In this document: one piece after another, positions 1-6,802 of the stretch
Layout of the letters: each line of letters begins with the position of its first letter
Numbering within the stretch: the first letter of the stretch is position 1
Source of the DNA: a bacterium
GTDB taxonomy: Bacteria; Desulfobacterota; Binatia; UBA12015
Assembly: GCA_018970825.1 (NCBI GenBank)
Contig: JAGWVP010000019.1
Location: forward strand, 1-14,124
DNA length: 14,124 nt
Direction of reading: 5' to 3'
Translations under genes and position numbers: made by a program
Notes under the pieces: generated by a model
The model's input: only the letters and a program-made list of their open reading frames with translations
Database searches by the model: none
What the model was told of the DNA's origin: nothing

Positions 1-2
1 CG

Positions 3-1169
3 GTCGCGCTCGTGCTCGTCGGCGCGATCGCGCTCGCGTTCCTCGTGCTCTCGCGCGACTTCGCGACGCTTCGCGCGATGCTGCGCCCGGCGCCGATCGC
101 GACCTTCCTCCTGGTCGCCGTGCCGTGGTTCGTCCTCGTCTCGGTGCGCAACCCGGAGTTCCCCCGGGTCTTCTTCGTGAGAGAGCACTTCGAGCGCTTC
201 ACGAGCGACCAGGTCGGGCATCCCGAGAGCCCCTTCTTCTACCTCCCGGTCCTGCTCTGGGGGCCGCTGCCGTGGACCCTCGTCTTCCTGCTCGGCGGGC
301 TCGGCGAGCGCGGTCGCGCGTCGTTCGCCGCGATGCGCGGGGACGCGCGGCTCTTCTGCGGGCTGTGGGCGGGGATCGTCGTCCTGTTCTTCTCGGCCGC
401 ACGCTCGAAGCTGCCGACCTACGTGCTGCCGGCGTTTCCGCCGCTCGCGCTGCTCGGCGCGGCCGCCCTCGACGGGGCGCTCGGCGACGAGCGCGTGCGC
501 GAACGTGCGCTGGGCGTCCCGGCGCTCCTGCTGGTCGGGCTCGGCGTGCTGCTCTCGGTCGCCGGGCTCGCAGGCCTGCCGCTCGCCCCGCGGATCGCGG
601 AGCGGATCACGACCGACGCGTCGGTCGTCCGGGGGGTCGGGCTCTCGGTGCTGGGCTGCGGCCTCGCGCTCGCCGCCACCGGGGCCTGGGTGCGCGGGGG
701 GCTCCGCGAGGGCAGGCCCTGGACCGCCGTCGCCGCGGGGCTCGTGCTCGGAACCGGCCTCGCCCTCGCGGGTGCGATCGGGGCCCGCTCGCTCGTGCAC
801 AGCGGGCGGGAGTTCGCCCGGGCGATCCACCTCGCGACGCCGCCCGGGGAGAAGCCGTTCGTCGCGAGCTATCGTCGCGTGCTCCAGAGCCTGTCGTTCT
901 ACCTGCCGGGCCGGGTCGAGCTGTTCGACACGATGGACGGGTTCAGCGAGATCGGGGAGCAGGCCCGGGCGACGGGCGAACGTGCCACGGCGCCCCACCT
1001 CCGGGTGGGCCTCGACGGGCTGCAGGCGGAGTGGGGGTCGAACCGGCACGCCTTCGTGGTCGCGGACACCGCCCGGGCCGCCGAGCTCGACGTGCTTCGA
1101 CCGGCCCCCCGGGTCCTCGCGCGGCGCGGAAAACGTGTGCTACTGGGCAACTTTCCCCCCGGCGGCTGA
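3..1169 (+). CDS. ArnT/PMT-family membrane glycosyltransferase, C-terminal part (5' end outside window)
   Basis: The frame is open from the window edge, so the true start lies upstream; the GTG at 12 is only the first in-frame start codon. The family (ArnT, dolichyl-phosphate-mannose mannosyltransferase-like) transfers a sugar from a polyprenyl-phosphate carrier to a lipid or protein on the periplasmic face of the inner membrane. Counting from position 12, the family loop with NPEFPRVFFVREHFERF is at residues 47-63, followed by FFYLPVLLWGPLPW (75-88), and the typical SKLPTYVLPAFPPLALL segment lies near 132-148. About eight hydrophobic helices are visible (around 2-13, 29-46, 74-97, 114-129, 133-152, 167-190, 205-226, 236-258). 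A soluble C-terminal tail follows, with SLSFYLPGRVELFD near 293-306. The catalytic N-terminal loop is not in the window, so the acceptor cannot be inferred. Family call is firm; the exact sugar and target are unknown. Confidence 0.85.
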   Translation, partial: VALVLVGAIALAFLVLSRDFATLRAMLRPAPIATFLLVAVPWFVLVSVRNPEFPRVFFVREHFERFTSDQVGHPESPFFYLPVLLWGPLPWTLVFLLGGLGERGRASFAAMRGDARLFCGLWAGIVVLFFSAARSKLPTYVLPAFPPLALLGAAALDGALGDERVRERALGVPALLLVGLGVLLSVAGLAGLPLAPRIAERITTDASVVRGVGLSVLGCGLALAATGAWVRGGLREGRPWTAVAAGLVLGTGLALAGAIGARSLVHSGREFARAIHLATPPGEKPFVASYRRVLQSLSFYLPGRVELFDTMDGFSEIGEQARATGERATAPHLRVGLDGLQAEWGSNRHAFVVADTARAAELDVLRPAPRVLARRGKRVLLGNFPPGG

Positions 1170-1196
1170 CCGCCCCGAGGCCCCCGGCGCACCCCG

Positions 1197-1225
1197 CCGG
1201 ACCGGCCCGCGGTGCGGCGGTCCGG
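1197..1225. terminator. Inverted repeat after the glycosyltransferase gene, possible terminator
   Basis: Arms CCGGACCG (1197-1204) and CGGTCCGG (1218-1225) are perfectly complementary over 8 bp with a 13-base loop. It lies 28 bases after the glycosyltransferase stop codon and 24 bases before the next start. There is no T-run after it, so it would be at best a weak or factor-assisted terminator. In DNA this GC-rich an 8-bp stem can arise by chance. Confidence 0.3.
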
Positions 1226-1249
1226 GAGATCCCGTCACCGGAGCGCGAC

Positions 1250-1456
1250 ATGGCGAACATTCTCTGTCCCAAGTGCGGCTGCCAGATCGCCGTCGACCGC
1301 GGCGTCCGCCGCGGCAGCGTCGTCTTCTGCTGCCAGGGATGCGTCGACGGCGAGGAGTGCGAGTTCGGGTGCACCGCCGAGATGGATCCGGCCAAGGGGG
1401 CGGGCGGCCCGGGCGTCGTGAAGCAATGGTCCCCCAAGGCGGGGTTGAGGGTCTGA
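1250..1456 (+). CDS. Small cysteine-rich metal-binding protein, metallothionein-like (68 aa)
   Basis: This short protein begins MANILCPKCGCQIA and carries eight cysteines: C6, C9, C11, C27, C28, C31, C37 and C41. Compared with cyanobacterial SmtA as I remember it, the CxxCxC group, the 16-residue step to the next cysteine, the GxxxxCxxxC pattern and the following DG all align (SmtA C11/C14/C16/C32/C36). The histidine ligands and the last CxC of SmtA are absent. It therefore probably binds Zn or another soft metal in the cytoplasm; a zinc-ribbon role in protein or nucleic-acid binding is the alternative. The ATG at 1250 is preceded by GGAG at 1240-1243 with 6 bases spacing. The C-terminal 24 residues are Gly/Pro/Lys-rich and look disordered. 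It sits 80 bases after the glycosyltransferase gene and 75 bases before nuoB, with no promoter-like TANNNT of its own. Confidence 0.7.
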   Translation: MANILCPKCGCQIAVDRGVRRGSVVFCCQGCVDGEECEFGCTAEMDPAKGAGGPGVVKQWSPKAGLRV

Positions 1457-1518
1457 AATGCGGAACATGAGCCCGGCTTCCGCGCGGCGCCCGACTGGTG
1501 CCCCGATCCGGCCGACGC

Positions 1519-1524
1519 TAGGGT
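1519..1524 (+). promoter_or_regulatory. Putative -10 element (TAGGGT) of a leaderless nuo promoter
   Basis: TAGGGT, inside CTAGGGT, ends 7 bases before the nuoB ATG at 1532. TANNNT at this distance would place the transcript start at or next to the ATG, the classical layout of leaderless genes. No convincing -35 hexamer is visible. The same heptamer occurs at the same place before the CoA-transferase gene at 12377. The AGGG inside it (1520-1523, 8 bases from the ATG) could instead act as a ribosome binding site. Confidence 0.5.
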
Positions 1525-1531
1525 GGGCGCG

Positions 1532-2149
1532 ATGAGCACCTCGACCACGGAAGGCTTCCTGCACGCGGACGGCCGCCCCGGGGCCACCGAGGGACGCGAC
1601 TCGTTCTTCACGTCGCGCCTCGACGACGCGCTCGCCTGGGCCCGCAAGTACGCGTTCTTCCAGTACCCGTTCGTCACCGCCTGCTGCGGCATGGAGTACA
1701 TGTCGGTCACCGGGCCTCGCTTCGACACGGACCGCTTCGGCATGACGCTTCCTCGCTTCACGCCGCGCCAGTCGGACCTGATGCTGGTGGTCGGCACGAT
1801 CACGCATCGCCAGGCCCCGGTCCTGCGACGCGTCTGGGAGCAGATGTCCGACCCGAAATGGGTCATGTCGTTCGGAAACTGCACGAACACCGGCGGGCCC
1901 TACGACAACTACGCGGTCGTGCAGGGCATCGACACGATCATCCCGGTCGACATCTACATCCCGGGCTGCCCTCCGCGCCCGGAAGCGGTCATCGACGGGC
2001 TGCTGAAACTCCAGGAGCGACTCGCGCGCGAGCGCCCCGGTCGTCCGGTCGAGAACATCCACGGCAAGCTCACCGCGGGCGAGTTCGCCCGTGGCGTCCA
2101 GGGACGCATCGTGCCCGGCACGGTCCCGATCCATCGCGACCATGACTGA
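1532..2149 (+). CDS. nuoB: NADH-quinone oxidoreductase subunit B (NuoB), cluster N2 subunit
   Basis: NuoB holds the terminal [4Fe-4S] cluster N2, which passes electrons to quinone at the junction of the hydrophilic and membrane arms of complex I. The 205-residue protein shows the tandem ligands C51-C52 (TACCGMEYM), C117 (SFGNCTNTGG) and C146 (IPGCPPRPEA). The spacings of 65 and 29 residues match those of E. coli NuoB. VVQGIDTIIPVDIYIPG is the standard core between them. I chose the ATG at 1532 over the in-frame GTG at 1523 because the latter lies inside the putative -10 element and adds only MGA. It is the first gene of the operon; nuoA, usually just upstream of nuoB, is missing here. Its last 8 bases overlap the nuoG start, implying coupled translation. 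Length is normal for the family. Confidence 0.96.
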   Translation: MSTSTTEGFLHADGRPGATEGRDSFFTSRLDDALAWARKYAFFQYPFVTACCGMEYMSVTGPRFDTDRFGMTLPRFTPRQSDLMLVVGTITHRQAPVLRRVWEQMSDPKWVMSFGNCTNTGGPYDNYAVVQGIDTIIPVDIYIPGCPPRPEAVIDGLLKLQERLARERPGRPVENIHGKLTAGEFARGVQGRIVPGTVPIHRDHD

Positions 2150-3827
2150 ACGGAGCGGGTTCAAGAAGCCGGTGAAGGTCGTCATCGACGGCCGGGAAAT
2201 CGTCGCCGAGGCGGGCGAGATGCTGCTGCAGGTCGCCCTCGACAACGGCGTCGAGATTCCCCACTACTGCTACCATCCGAAGCTCTCGATCGACGGCAGT
2301 TGCCGCATGTGCCAGGTCAAGATCGAGAAGGCGCCGAAGCTCGCGATCTCCTGCAACACCCCGGTCGCCGACGGCATGGTCGTCGACACGAAGGCCGGCG
2401 AGGTCGTCGAGGCGCGCAAGGCGGTGATGGAGCTCCTGCTCCTGAACCACCCGCTCGACTGCCCGATCTGCGACCAGGCCGGCGAGTGCTACCTGCAGGA
2501 CTACTCGTTCGGCCACGGGCGCTCGGAGGCCCGCACGACGAGCCCGCGCCGCAAGGGAGTGAAGCGCTACCCGATCGGGCCGCGCGTCGTGTTCGACCAG
2601 GAGCGCTGCATCCTCTGCCGGCGCTGCGTGCGGTTCACGCACGAGATCTCGAAGACCGACGAGCTCCGGGTCTTCGGCGCCGGCGACCGTTCGCGGATCG
2701 CGACCTCGCAGGACCGCCCGCTCGACAATCCCTACTCGATCAACGTCGCCGACGTCTGCCCGGTCGGAGCGCTCCTGTCGGCGGACTTCCACCACAAGCG
2801 GCGCGTCTGGTTCCTCGAGGAGACCGAGACGGTCTGCCCGACCTGCTCGAACGGCTGCAACGTGAAGATCGGCGCATTCCGCAACCGCATCGAGCGCCTC
2901 GTCCCGCGTCGCAACGACGAGGTGAACGACACCTGGATGTGCGACCACGGGCGTCTCAACTACGCCTTCGTGCAGGACGACACCCGGCTGCGCGAGCCCG
3001 CGATCGCCGGCCGCGAGCCGCGCGAACCGGTGCCGGTCGCCGGACCGATCGACTACACGCGCGACTCCGACGGGCGCGAGGTGCGGGCCGCCGGGCCGAG
3101 CGTCGACGAGGCGATCGCGGCCGCCGCGGCCTCGCTGCGTGCGGCCGTCGCGACCTACGGCGAGAACTCGGTCGCGGTCGTCCTCACGCCCACGCTCACG
3201 AACGAGGAGACGCTCCTTCTCGCTCGGCTCGTCCGCGAGGAGTTGAAGACGCCGCACTTCGCCCTCGCCGTGCCGCTCGGGCTCTCCGACGACTTCCTCA
3301 TCAAGCCCGAGAAGGTCGCCAACGCCCGCGGCGCGCGAGACCTCGGCGTCGGCCCGGGCGACGGCGGCAAGGACCTGGCCGGCATCCTCGCGGCCTGCGC
3401 CTCGGGCGAGATCAAGGTGCTGTGGGTGGTCGGCAGCGACGGCCTCGTCGCGGCGGCGGGGCTCGACGCGGTCGAGCCGGCGGTCGCGAACCTCGAGGCG
3501 CTGCTGCTGCAGGACACGAACCGCAGCGCGCTCACCGACCGCGCGACGGTGCTCGTCCCGGGATGCACCTGGGCGGAGAAGGACGGCAGCATGACGAACC
3601 ACGCGGGTCGAGTGCAGCGCATCCGTCCCGCCCTGCGCCCGCCCGCGGGCCTCGTCGCCGACGGCGAAGTCTTCGCGCGGCTCGCGTCCGCGCTGCGCGG
3701 CGAGGCGACGGCGCCCTTCGAGCCGCGCACGGCCTTCGCCGAGGTCGCGAAGGCGGTCCCCTCCTACGTCGGGCTCGAGTGGGCCCGTCTCGGAAGCCGC
3801 GGCCTCGCCGCGGGGCAGGGAGCCTGA
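2142..3827 (+). CDS. nuoG: NADH-quinone oxidoreductase subunit G (NuoG), short C-terminal form
   Basis: NuoG carries the electron relay between the NADH-oxidising NuoF/E and NuoI. Starting at the ATG at 2142 (561 aa), the ligands are visible in order: [2Fe-2S] C43, C54, C57, C71; the His/Cys cluster H103, C107, C110, C116; a [4Fe-4S] set C156, C159, C162, C206; and an additional CxxCxxxC...C set C232, C235, C239, C267 matching the off-pathway cluster N7 found in some bacteria. The rest (about 290-561) is a reduced molybdopterin-oxidoreductase-like region containing WAEKDGSMTNHAGRVQ, a remnant typical of the family. Many bacterial NuoG proteins have about 680-900 residues, so this one is short at the C-terminus; the end shows no sign of a frameshift and nuoI follows 3 bases later. 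An upstream GTG at 2091 would only add residues overlapping nuoB. The ATG lies within the nuoB end, without a clear ribosome site, so coupling is likely. Confidence 0.94.
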   Translation: MTERSGFKKPVKVVIDGREIVAEAGEMLLQVALDNGVEIPHYCYHPKLSIDGSCRMCQVKIEKAPKLAISCNTPVADGMVVDTKAGEVVEARKAVMELLLLNHPLDCPICDQAGECYLQDYSFGHGRSEARTTSPRRKGVKRYPIGPRVVFDQERCILCRRCVRFTHEISKTDELRVFGAGDRSRIATSQDRPLDNPYSINVADVCPVGALLSADFHHKRRVWFLEETETVCPTCSNGCNVKIGAFRNRIERLVPRRNDEVNDTWMCDHGRLNYAFVQDDTRLREPAIAGREPREPVPVAGPIDYTRDSDGREVRAAGPSVDEAIAAAAASLRAAVATYGENSVAVVLTPTLTNEETLLLARLVREELKTPHFALAVPLGLSDDFLIKPEKVANARGARDLGVGPGDGGKDLAGILAACASGEIKVLWVVGSDGLVAAAGLDAVEPAVANLEALLLQDTNRSALTDRATVLVPGCTWAEKDGSMTNHAGRVQRIRPALRPPAGLVADGEVFARLASALRGEATAPFEPRTAFAEVAKAVPSYVGLEWARLGSRGLAAGQGA

Positions 3828-3830
3828 GCG

Positions 3831-4373
3831 ATGGCCGCCCGCGTCGTCACCGTCGATCGCCGTTCGCTTCGAGCGAAGGGAGGGGCCTTCGGGGCCCGCG
3901 CCTTCGCCAAGGGGCTCTCGGTCACCTGGAGGCACTTCTCCCGCAACCTGATGGGCTGGGTGCGCGGAACTCCCACGGTCGCGACCGTCATGTTCCCCGA
4001 GGAGGACGTCGTGAAGCCGGCGGCCTTCCGCGGCATGCCGGTCCTCGTGCAGATGGACGACGGCAAGGAGCGCTGCGTCGCCTGCGGGCTCTGCGAGTGG
4101 GCGTGCCCGGTCGACTGCATCTCGATCGACCCCGCCGAGACCCCCGACCCGATCGAGCGCCACCCGCTGCGCTTCGACATCGACATGGGCCGCTGCATGT
4201 ACTGCGGTCTCTGCGAGGAGGCCTGCCCCGAGGAGGCGATCGTGATGAGCGACCGCGTCGAGATCAGCGCGTTCTCCCGCGGCGGCATCGTCTGGAACAA
4301 GGAGGACCTGCTGGTCCCCCAGGATCAGCTCGCCCGGCGGCTCGACTGGATCCGCCGCAGCTACGACCGATAG
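3831..4373 (+). CDS. nuoI: NADH-quinone oxidoreductase subunit I (NuoI), 2x[4Fe-4S] ferredoxin-like
   Basis: NuoI is the 8Fe ferredoxin-like subunit that holds clusters N6a and N6b and hands electrons to N2 in NuoB. Two complete CxxCxxCxxxCP motifs are visible: C82, C85, C88, C92 and C122, C125, C128, C132, about 40 residues apart. The N-terminal stretch (residues 20-45) with TWRHFSRNL is the amphipathic segment that normally lies along the membrane. Residues 148-160 (FSRGGIVWNKEDL) are family-typical. At 180 aa the length is ordinary. AGGGAG (3817-3822) stands 8 bases before the ATG. The gene ends in TAG, unlike most genes here. Its position directly after nuoG and before nuoC is not the usual A-to-N order, in which nuoH separates nuoG from nuoI. 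Confidence 0.95.
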   Translation: MAARVVTVDRRSLRAKGGAFGARAFAKGLSVTWRHFSRNLMGWVRGTPTVATVMFPEEDVVKPAAFRGMPVLVQMDDGKERCVACGLCEWACPVDCISIDPAETPDPIERHPLRFDIDMGRCMYCGLCEEACPEEAIVMSDRVEISAFSRGGIVWNKEDLLVPQDQLARRLDWIRRSYDR

Positions 4374-4383
4374 GGGAACGCCC

Positions 4384-4950
4384 GTGTCCGACCCGACCAA
4401 CGACGCGACCGAACCCGCGGACGCGCTGGTGCAGCCGGCGAGCCCGGTCCTGCGCGACCTGCTCTCCCGCTTCGCCGGCCGGGTGCTCGCGGTCTCCGAG
4501 CACCGGGGCGACGCGACCGCGATCGTCGACCGCGCGGCGCTCCTCGAGGTGGGCCGTCACCTGCGCGACGACGCCGCCTGCGCCTTCGACATGCTGCTCG
4601 ACGTGACGGCGGTCGACTACCTCGGGCGCCGCCCGCGTTTCGAGGTCGTGTACCACCTGCTGTCGATCGACCGGAACGACCGCGTCCGGATCAAGGTCCC
4701 GCTCGAGGAGGAGGACCTCGTGATCCCCAGCGTCGTGCCCATCTGGGCGGGTGCGGACTGGCTCGAGCGCGAGACCTTCGACCTCTACGGGGTGCGCTTC
4801 GACGGCCACCCGAACCTGAAGCGGATCTATCTCTACGAGGAGTTCGAGGGGCACCCGCTCCGCAAGGACTACCCGAAGGAGAAGCGCCAGCCCCTCATCG
4901 GCCCGGGAGCCGTTCGTCGCGACCCGATGAACGACGACCTGACCCGGTGA
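4384..4950 (+). CDS. nuoC: NADH-quinone oxidoreductase subunit C (NuoC, 30-kDa type)
   Basis: NuoC is a cofactor-free structural subunit that packs against NuoD and NuoB in the connecting part of complex I. The 30-kDa signature is clear at residues 127-150: WLERETFDLYG then VRFDGHPNLKRIYL, followed by GHPLRKDYP (156-164). Residues 60-105 form the usual core with FDMLLDVTAVDY. It is a separate gene of 188 aa, not the NuoCD fusion seen in E. coli. The GTG start at 4384 has AGGGGA at 4372-4377, which overlaps the nuoI stop codon, so translation is probably coupled. The first 20 residues are Asp/Ala/Pro-rich and poorly conserved in such proteins. Confidence 0.94.
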   Translation: MSDPTNDATEPADALVQPASPVLRDLLSRFAGRVLAVSEHRGDATAIVDRAALLEVGRHLRDDAACAFDMLLDVTAVDYLGRRPRFEVVYHLLSIDRNDRVRIKVPLEEEDLVIPSVVPIWAGADWLERETFDLYGVRFDGHPNLKRIYLYEEFEGHPLRKDYPKEKRQPLIGPGAVRRDPMNDDLTR

Positions 4951-4972
4951 CGGAAGCGGCGGGAGAGCGATC

Positions 4973-6238
4973 GTGAGCGACACGCACGGCCACGGCCACC
5001 ACGTCGAGGAAGAGGAGAAGCCGGTCGCGAAGGCCCGGCCGATCGAGCCGACGGAGGACTCGCTCGACCTGCCGTTCGAGCCGATGGAGCTCAAGATGGG
5101 GCCGTCGCATCCCGCGACGCACGGCACCGTCCGCATCCTGCTCAAGCTCGACGGCGAGCGCATCGTCCACTCCGAGGTCGAGGTCGGCTACCTCCACCGC
5201 GGCTTCGAGAAGGAGTGCGAGAGCGGCCTCTGGTACCAGGCGTTCCCCTACACCGACCGCCTGAACTACGTCTCTCCGATCATCAACAACGTCGGCTACG
5301 CGCTCGCCTGCGAGAAGCTCTTCGGCATCGAGGCGCCCGAGCGCGCCCAGTGGCTGCGCGTGATCGCGAGCGAGGTCTCGCGCATGTCCGACCACTACAC
5401 CTGCCTCGGCGCTTGCTCGCTCGAGCTCGGGGCCTTCACGGCCTTCCTCTACGCCGTCGAGGCCCGCGAGCAGCTCTGGGACCTGCACGACGCCCTCTGC
5501 GGCGCGCGCGTGACGACCAACTACGTCCGGATCGGCGGGCTCTCGATGGACGTGGGCCGCGATTTCCGCGAACTCGCGAAGGAGCGACTCGCGGCCGCGG
5601 GCAAGCTCCAGCAGGATCTCGAGGACCTCCTCCTCTCGAACCCGATCTTCCTCGACCGCATGGAAGGCACCGGTGTCCTGCCGAAGGAGAAGCTGATCGA
5701 GCTCGGCGTGACCGGGCCGGTGCTCCGCGCGGCCGGCGTGCCCTACGACGTGCGCCGCGCCCAGCCCTACCTGGTCTACGACCGGATCGACTACGACGTG
5801 CCGATCGGCGAGGCCGGCGACAACCTCGACCGCTTCCTCGTCCGCATCGAGGAACTGAAGCAGAGCCGTCGCATGATCGAGCAGTGCGTCGAGCGGATGC
5901 CCGAGGGGCCGGTCGACGTCGACGACCCGCACGTCCGGCTCGCCGGCAAGGGGCGCGTCTTCGAGCGGATGGAGGAACTGATCGCCCAGTTCAAGATCGT
6001 GACCGAGGGACCGAAGCCCCCGGTCGGAGAAGTCTACCAGGCGGTCGAGGGCGGCAACGGGGAACTCGGCTTCTACCTCGTGAGCGACGGCACCGGCCGC
6101 CCGGTCAAGTGCCGCCCGCGCTCGCCGAGCTTCTCGAACACCCAGGCTCTCTCGCCCATGATCGACGGCGCGATGCTCGCCGACGTCATCCCGACCTTCG
6201 ACATGATCAACATGATCGGCGGAGAGTGCGACCGCTGA
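4973..6238 (+). CDS. nuoD: NADH-quinone oxidoreductase subunit D (NuoD, 49-kDa type)
   Basis: NuoD forms, with NuoB, the quinone-reduction cavity of complex I and is related to the large subunit of [NiFe] hydrogenases, but lacks the nickel-binding cysteines. In the 421-aa protein, GPSHPATHG gives H46 and H50, and PYTDRLNY gives Y99; the 49-residue distance H50-Y99 equals that between the quinone-site His59 and Tyr108 of the bovine subunit, so the catalytic site looks intact. YVRIGGLSMD (about 181-190) and the C-terminal DMINMIGGECDR are family-typical. The GTG at 4973 is preceded by GGGAGAG (4961-4967). An N-terminal extension of about 35 residues starts HGHGHH followed by five acidic residues, an unusual but short His/acid-rich tag that may bind metal. 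Confidence 0.95.
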   Translation: MSDTHGHGHHVEEEEKPVAKARPIEPTEDSLDLPFEPMELKMGPSHPATHGTVRILLKLDGERIVHSEVEVGYLHRGFEKECESGLWYQAFPYTDRLNYVSPIINNVGYALACEKLFGIEAPERAQWLRVIASEVSRMSDHYTCLGACSLELGAFTAFLYAVEAREQLWDLHDALCGARVTTNYVRIGGLSMDVGRDFRELAKERLAAAGKLQQDLEDLLLSNPIFLDRMEGTGVLPKEKLIELGVTGPVLRAAGVPYDVRRAQPYLVYDRIDYDVPIGEAGDNLDRFLVRIEELKQSRRMIEQCVERMPEGPVDVDDPHVRLAGKGRVFERMEELIAQFKIVTEGPKPPVGEVYQAVEGGNGELGFYLVSDGTGRPVKCRPRSPSFSNTQALSPMIDGAMLADVIPTFDMINMIGGECDR

Positions 6239-6272
6239 GTCGCGTCGTCCGGCCGACAGACCGAGGAAATCG

Positions 6273-6800
6273 ATGCCGCTGTCCGAGGAGCTGAAGGCGA
6301 GGATCACCGCCGAGTTCCCGAAGTACCCGGAACGACGCGCCGTGCTGCTGACCGCGCTCCACTTCGTCCAGGAGGAGTGCGGCGGCTGGGTCTCGCCCGA
6401 CGTGGTGCCCGAGATCGCGGAACTGCTCGGCATCCTGCCGATCGACGTGGAGGAGGTCGTCTCCTTCTACCCGATGTACCACTCGGACCCGGTCGGGCGG
6501 TTCCACGTGCAGGTGTGCACGAACATCTCCTGCTGCATCCGTGGTGCCCGGGGCGTCGTGCGCCGCCTCGAGGAGAACCTCGACGTGCTCTCGGGCGAGG
6601 TCACCGGGGACGGCTTGTTCTCGATCGGCGAGGTCGAGTGCCTCGGCTCCTGCGGCACCGCGCCGGTCGTCATGGTGAACAACGAGCGCTTCGTCGAGAA
6701 CGTTTCGGCCGACGACGTCCCCGCGCTCGTCGAGCGGCTCCGCGCGCGCGCGGCCGCCGGCGGGACGAACGGCTCGAACGGCCAGGCCGGGGGGCGCTGA
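6273..6800 (+). CDS. nuoE: NADH-quinone oxidoreductase subunit E (NuoE, 24-kDa type)
   Basis: NuoE is the thioredoxin-fold [2Fe-2S] subunit (cluster N1a) that pairs with NuoF at the tip of the hydrophilic arm. Ligands are C82 and C87 in VCTNISCC, and C123 and C127 in VECLGSCGTAP. The helical N-terminus with YPERRAVLLTALHFVQEECG (18-37) and the motif VEEVVSFYPMY (59-69) are standard. The ATG at 6273 follows GAGGAA (6263-6268) at 4 bases. A 34-base gap to nuoD is the largest within the core nuo cluster. The last 15 or so residues (from about 161, GGTNGSNGQAGGR) form a low-complexity Gly/Asn tail that does not resemble the family. nuoF begins 2 bases after the stop. Confidence 0.95.
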   Translation: MPLSEELKARITAEFPKYPERRAVLLTALHFVQEECGGWVSPDVVPEIAELLGILPIDVEEVVSFYPMYHSDPVGRFHVQVCTNISCCIRGARGVVRRLEENLDVLSGEVTGDGLFSIGEVECLGSCGTAPVVMVNNERFVENVSADDVPALVERLRARAAAGGTNGSNGQAGGR

Positions 6801-6802
6801 GC

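Noticed and set aside
125..1249. A longer protein joined in frame to the metallothionein-like gene
   Set aside because: The upstream part is an alternative frame of the glycosyltransferase; the ATG at 1250 with GGAG upstream is the credible start.
1523..1531. GTG at 1523 as the nuoB start
   Set aside because: It adds only three residues and lies inside the TAGGGT element; the ATG at 1532 fits both the leaderless and the ribosome-site readings better.
2070..4400. A 776-codon open frame on the minus strand opposite nuoG and nuoI
   Set aside because: It is antisense to unmistakable complex I genes; its translation is Arg/Asp/Ala-rich without any domain. In DNA this GC-rich, antisense frames stay open because stop codons are AT-rich.
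4973..6238. NuoD-like gene as a [NiFe] hydrogenase large subunit, making the operon a hydrogenase
   Set aside because: The nickel-binding CxxC pairs are absent, and the quinone-site His50 and Tyr99 are present, so it belongs to complex I.
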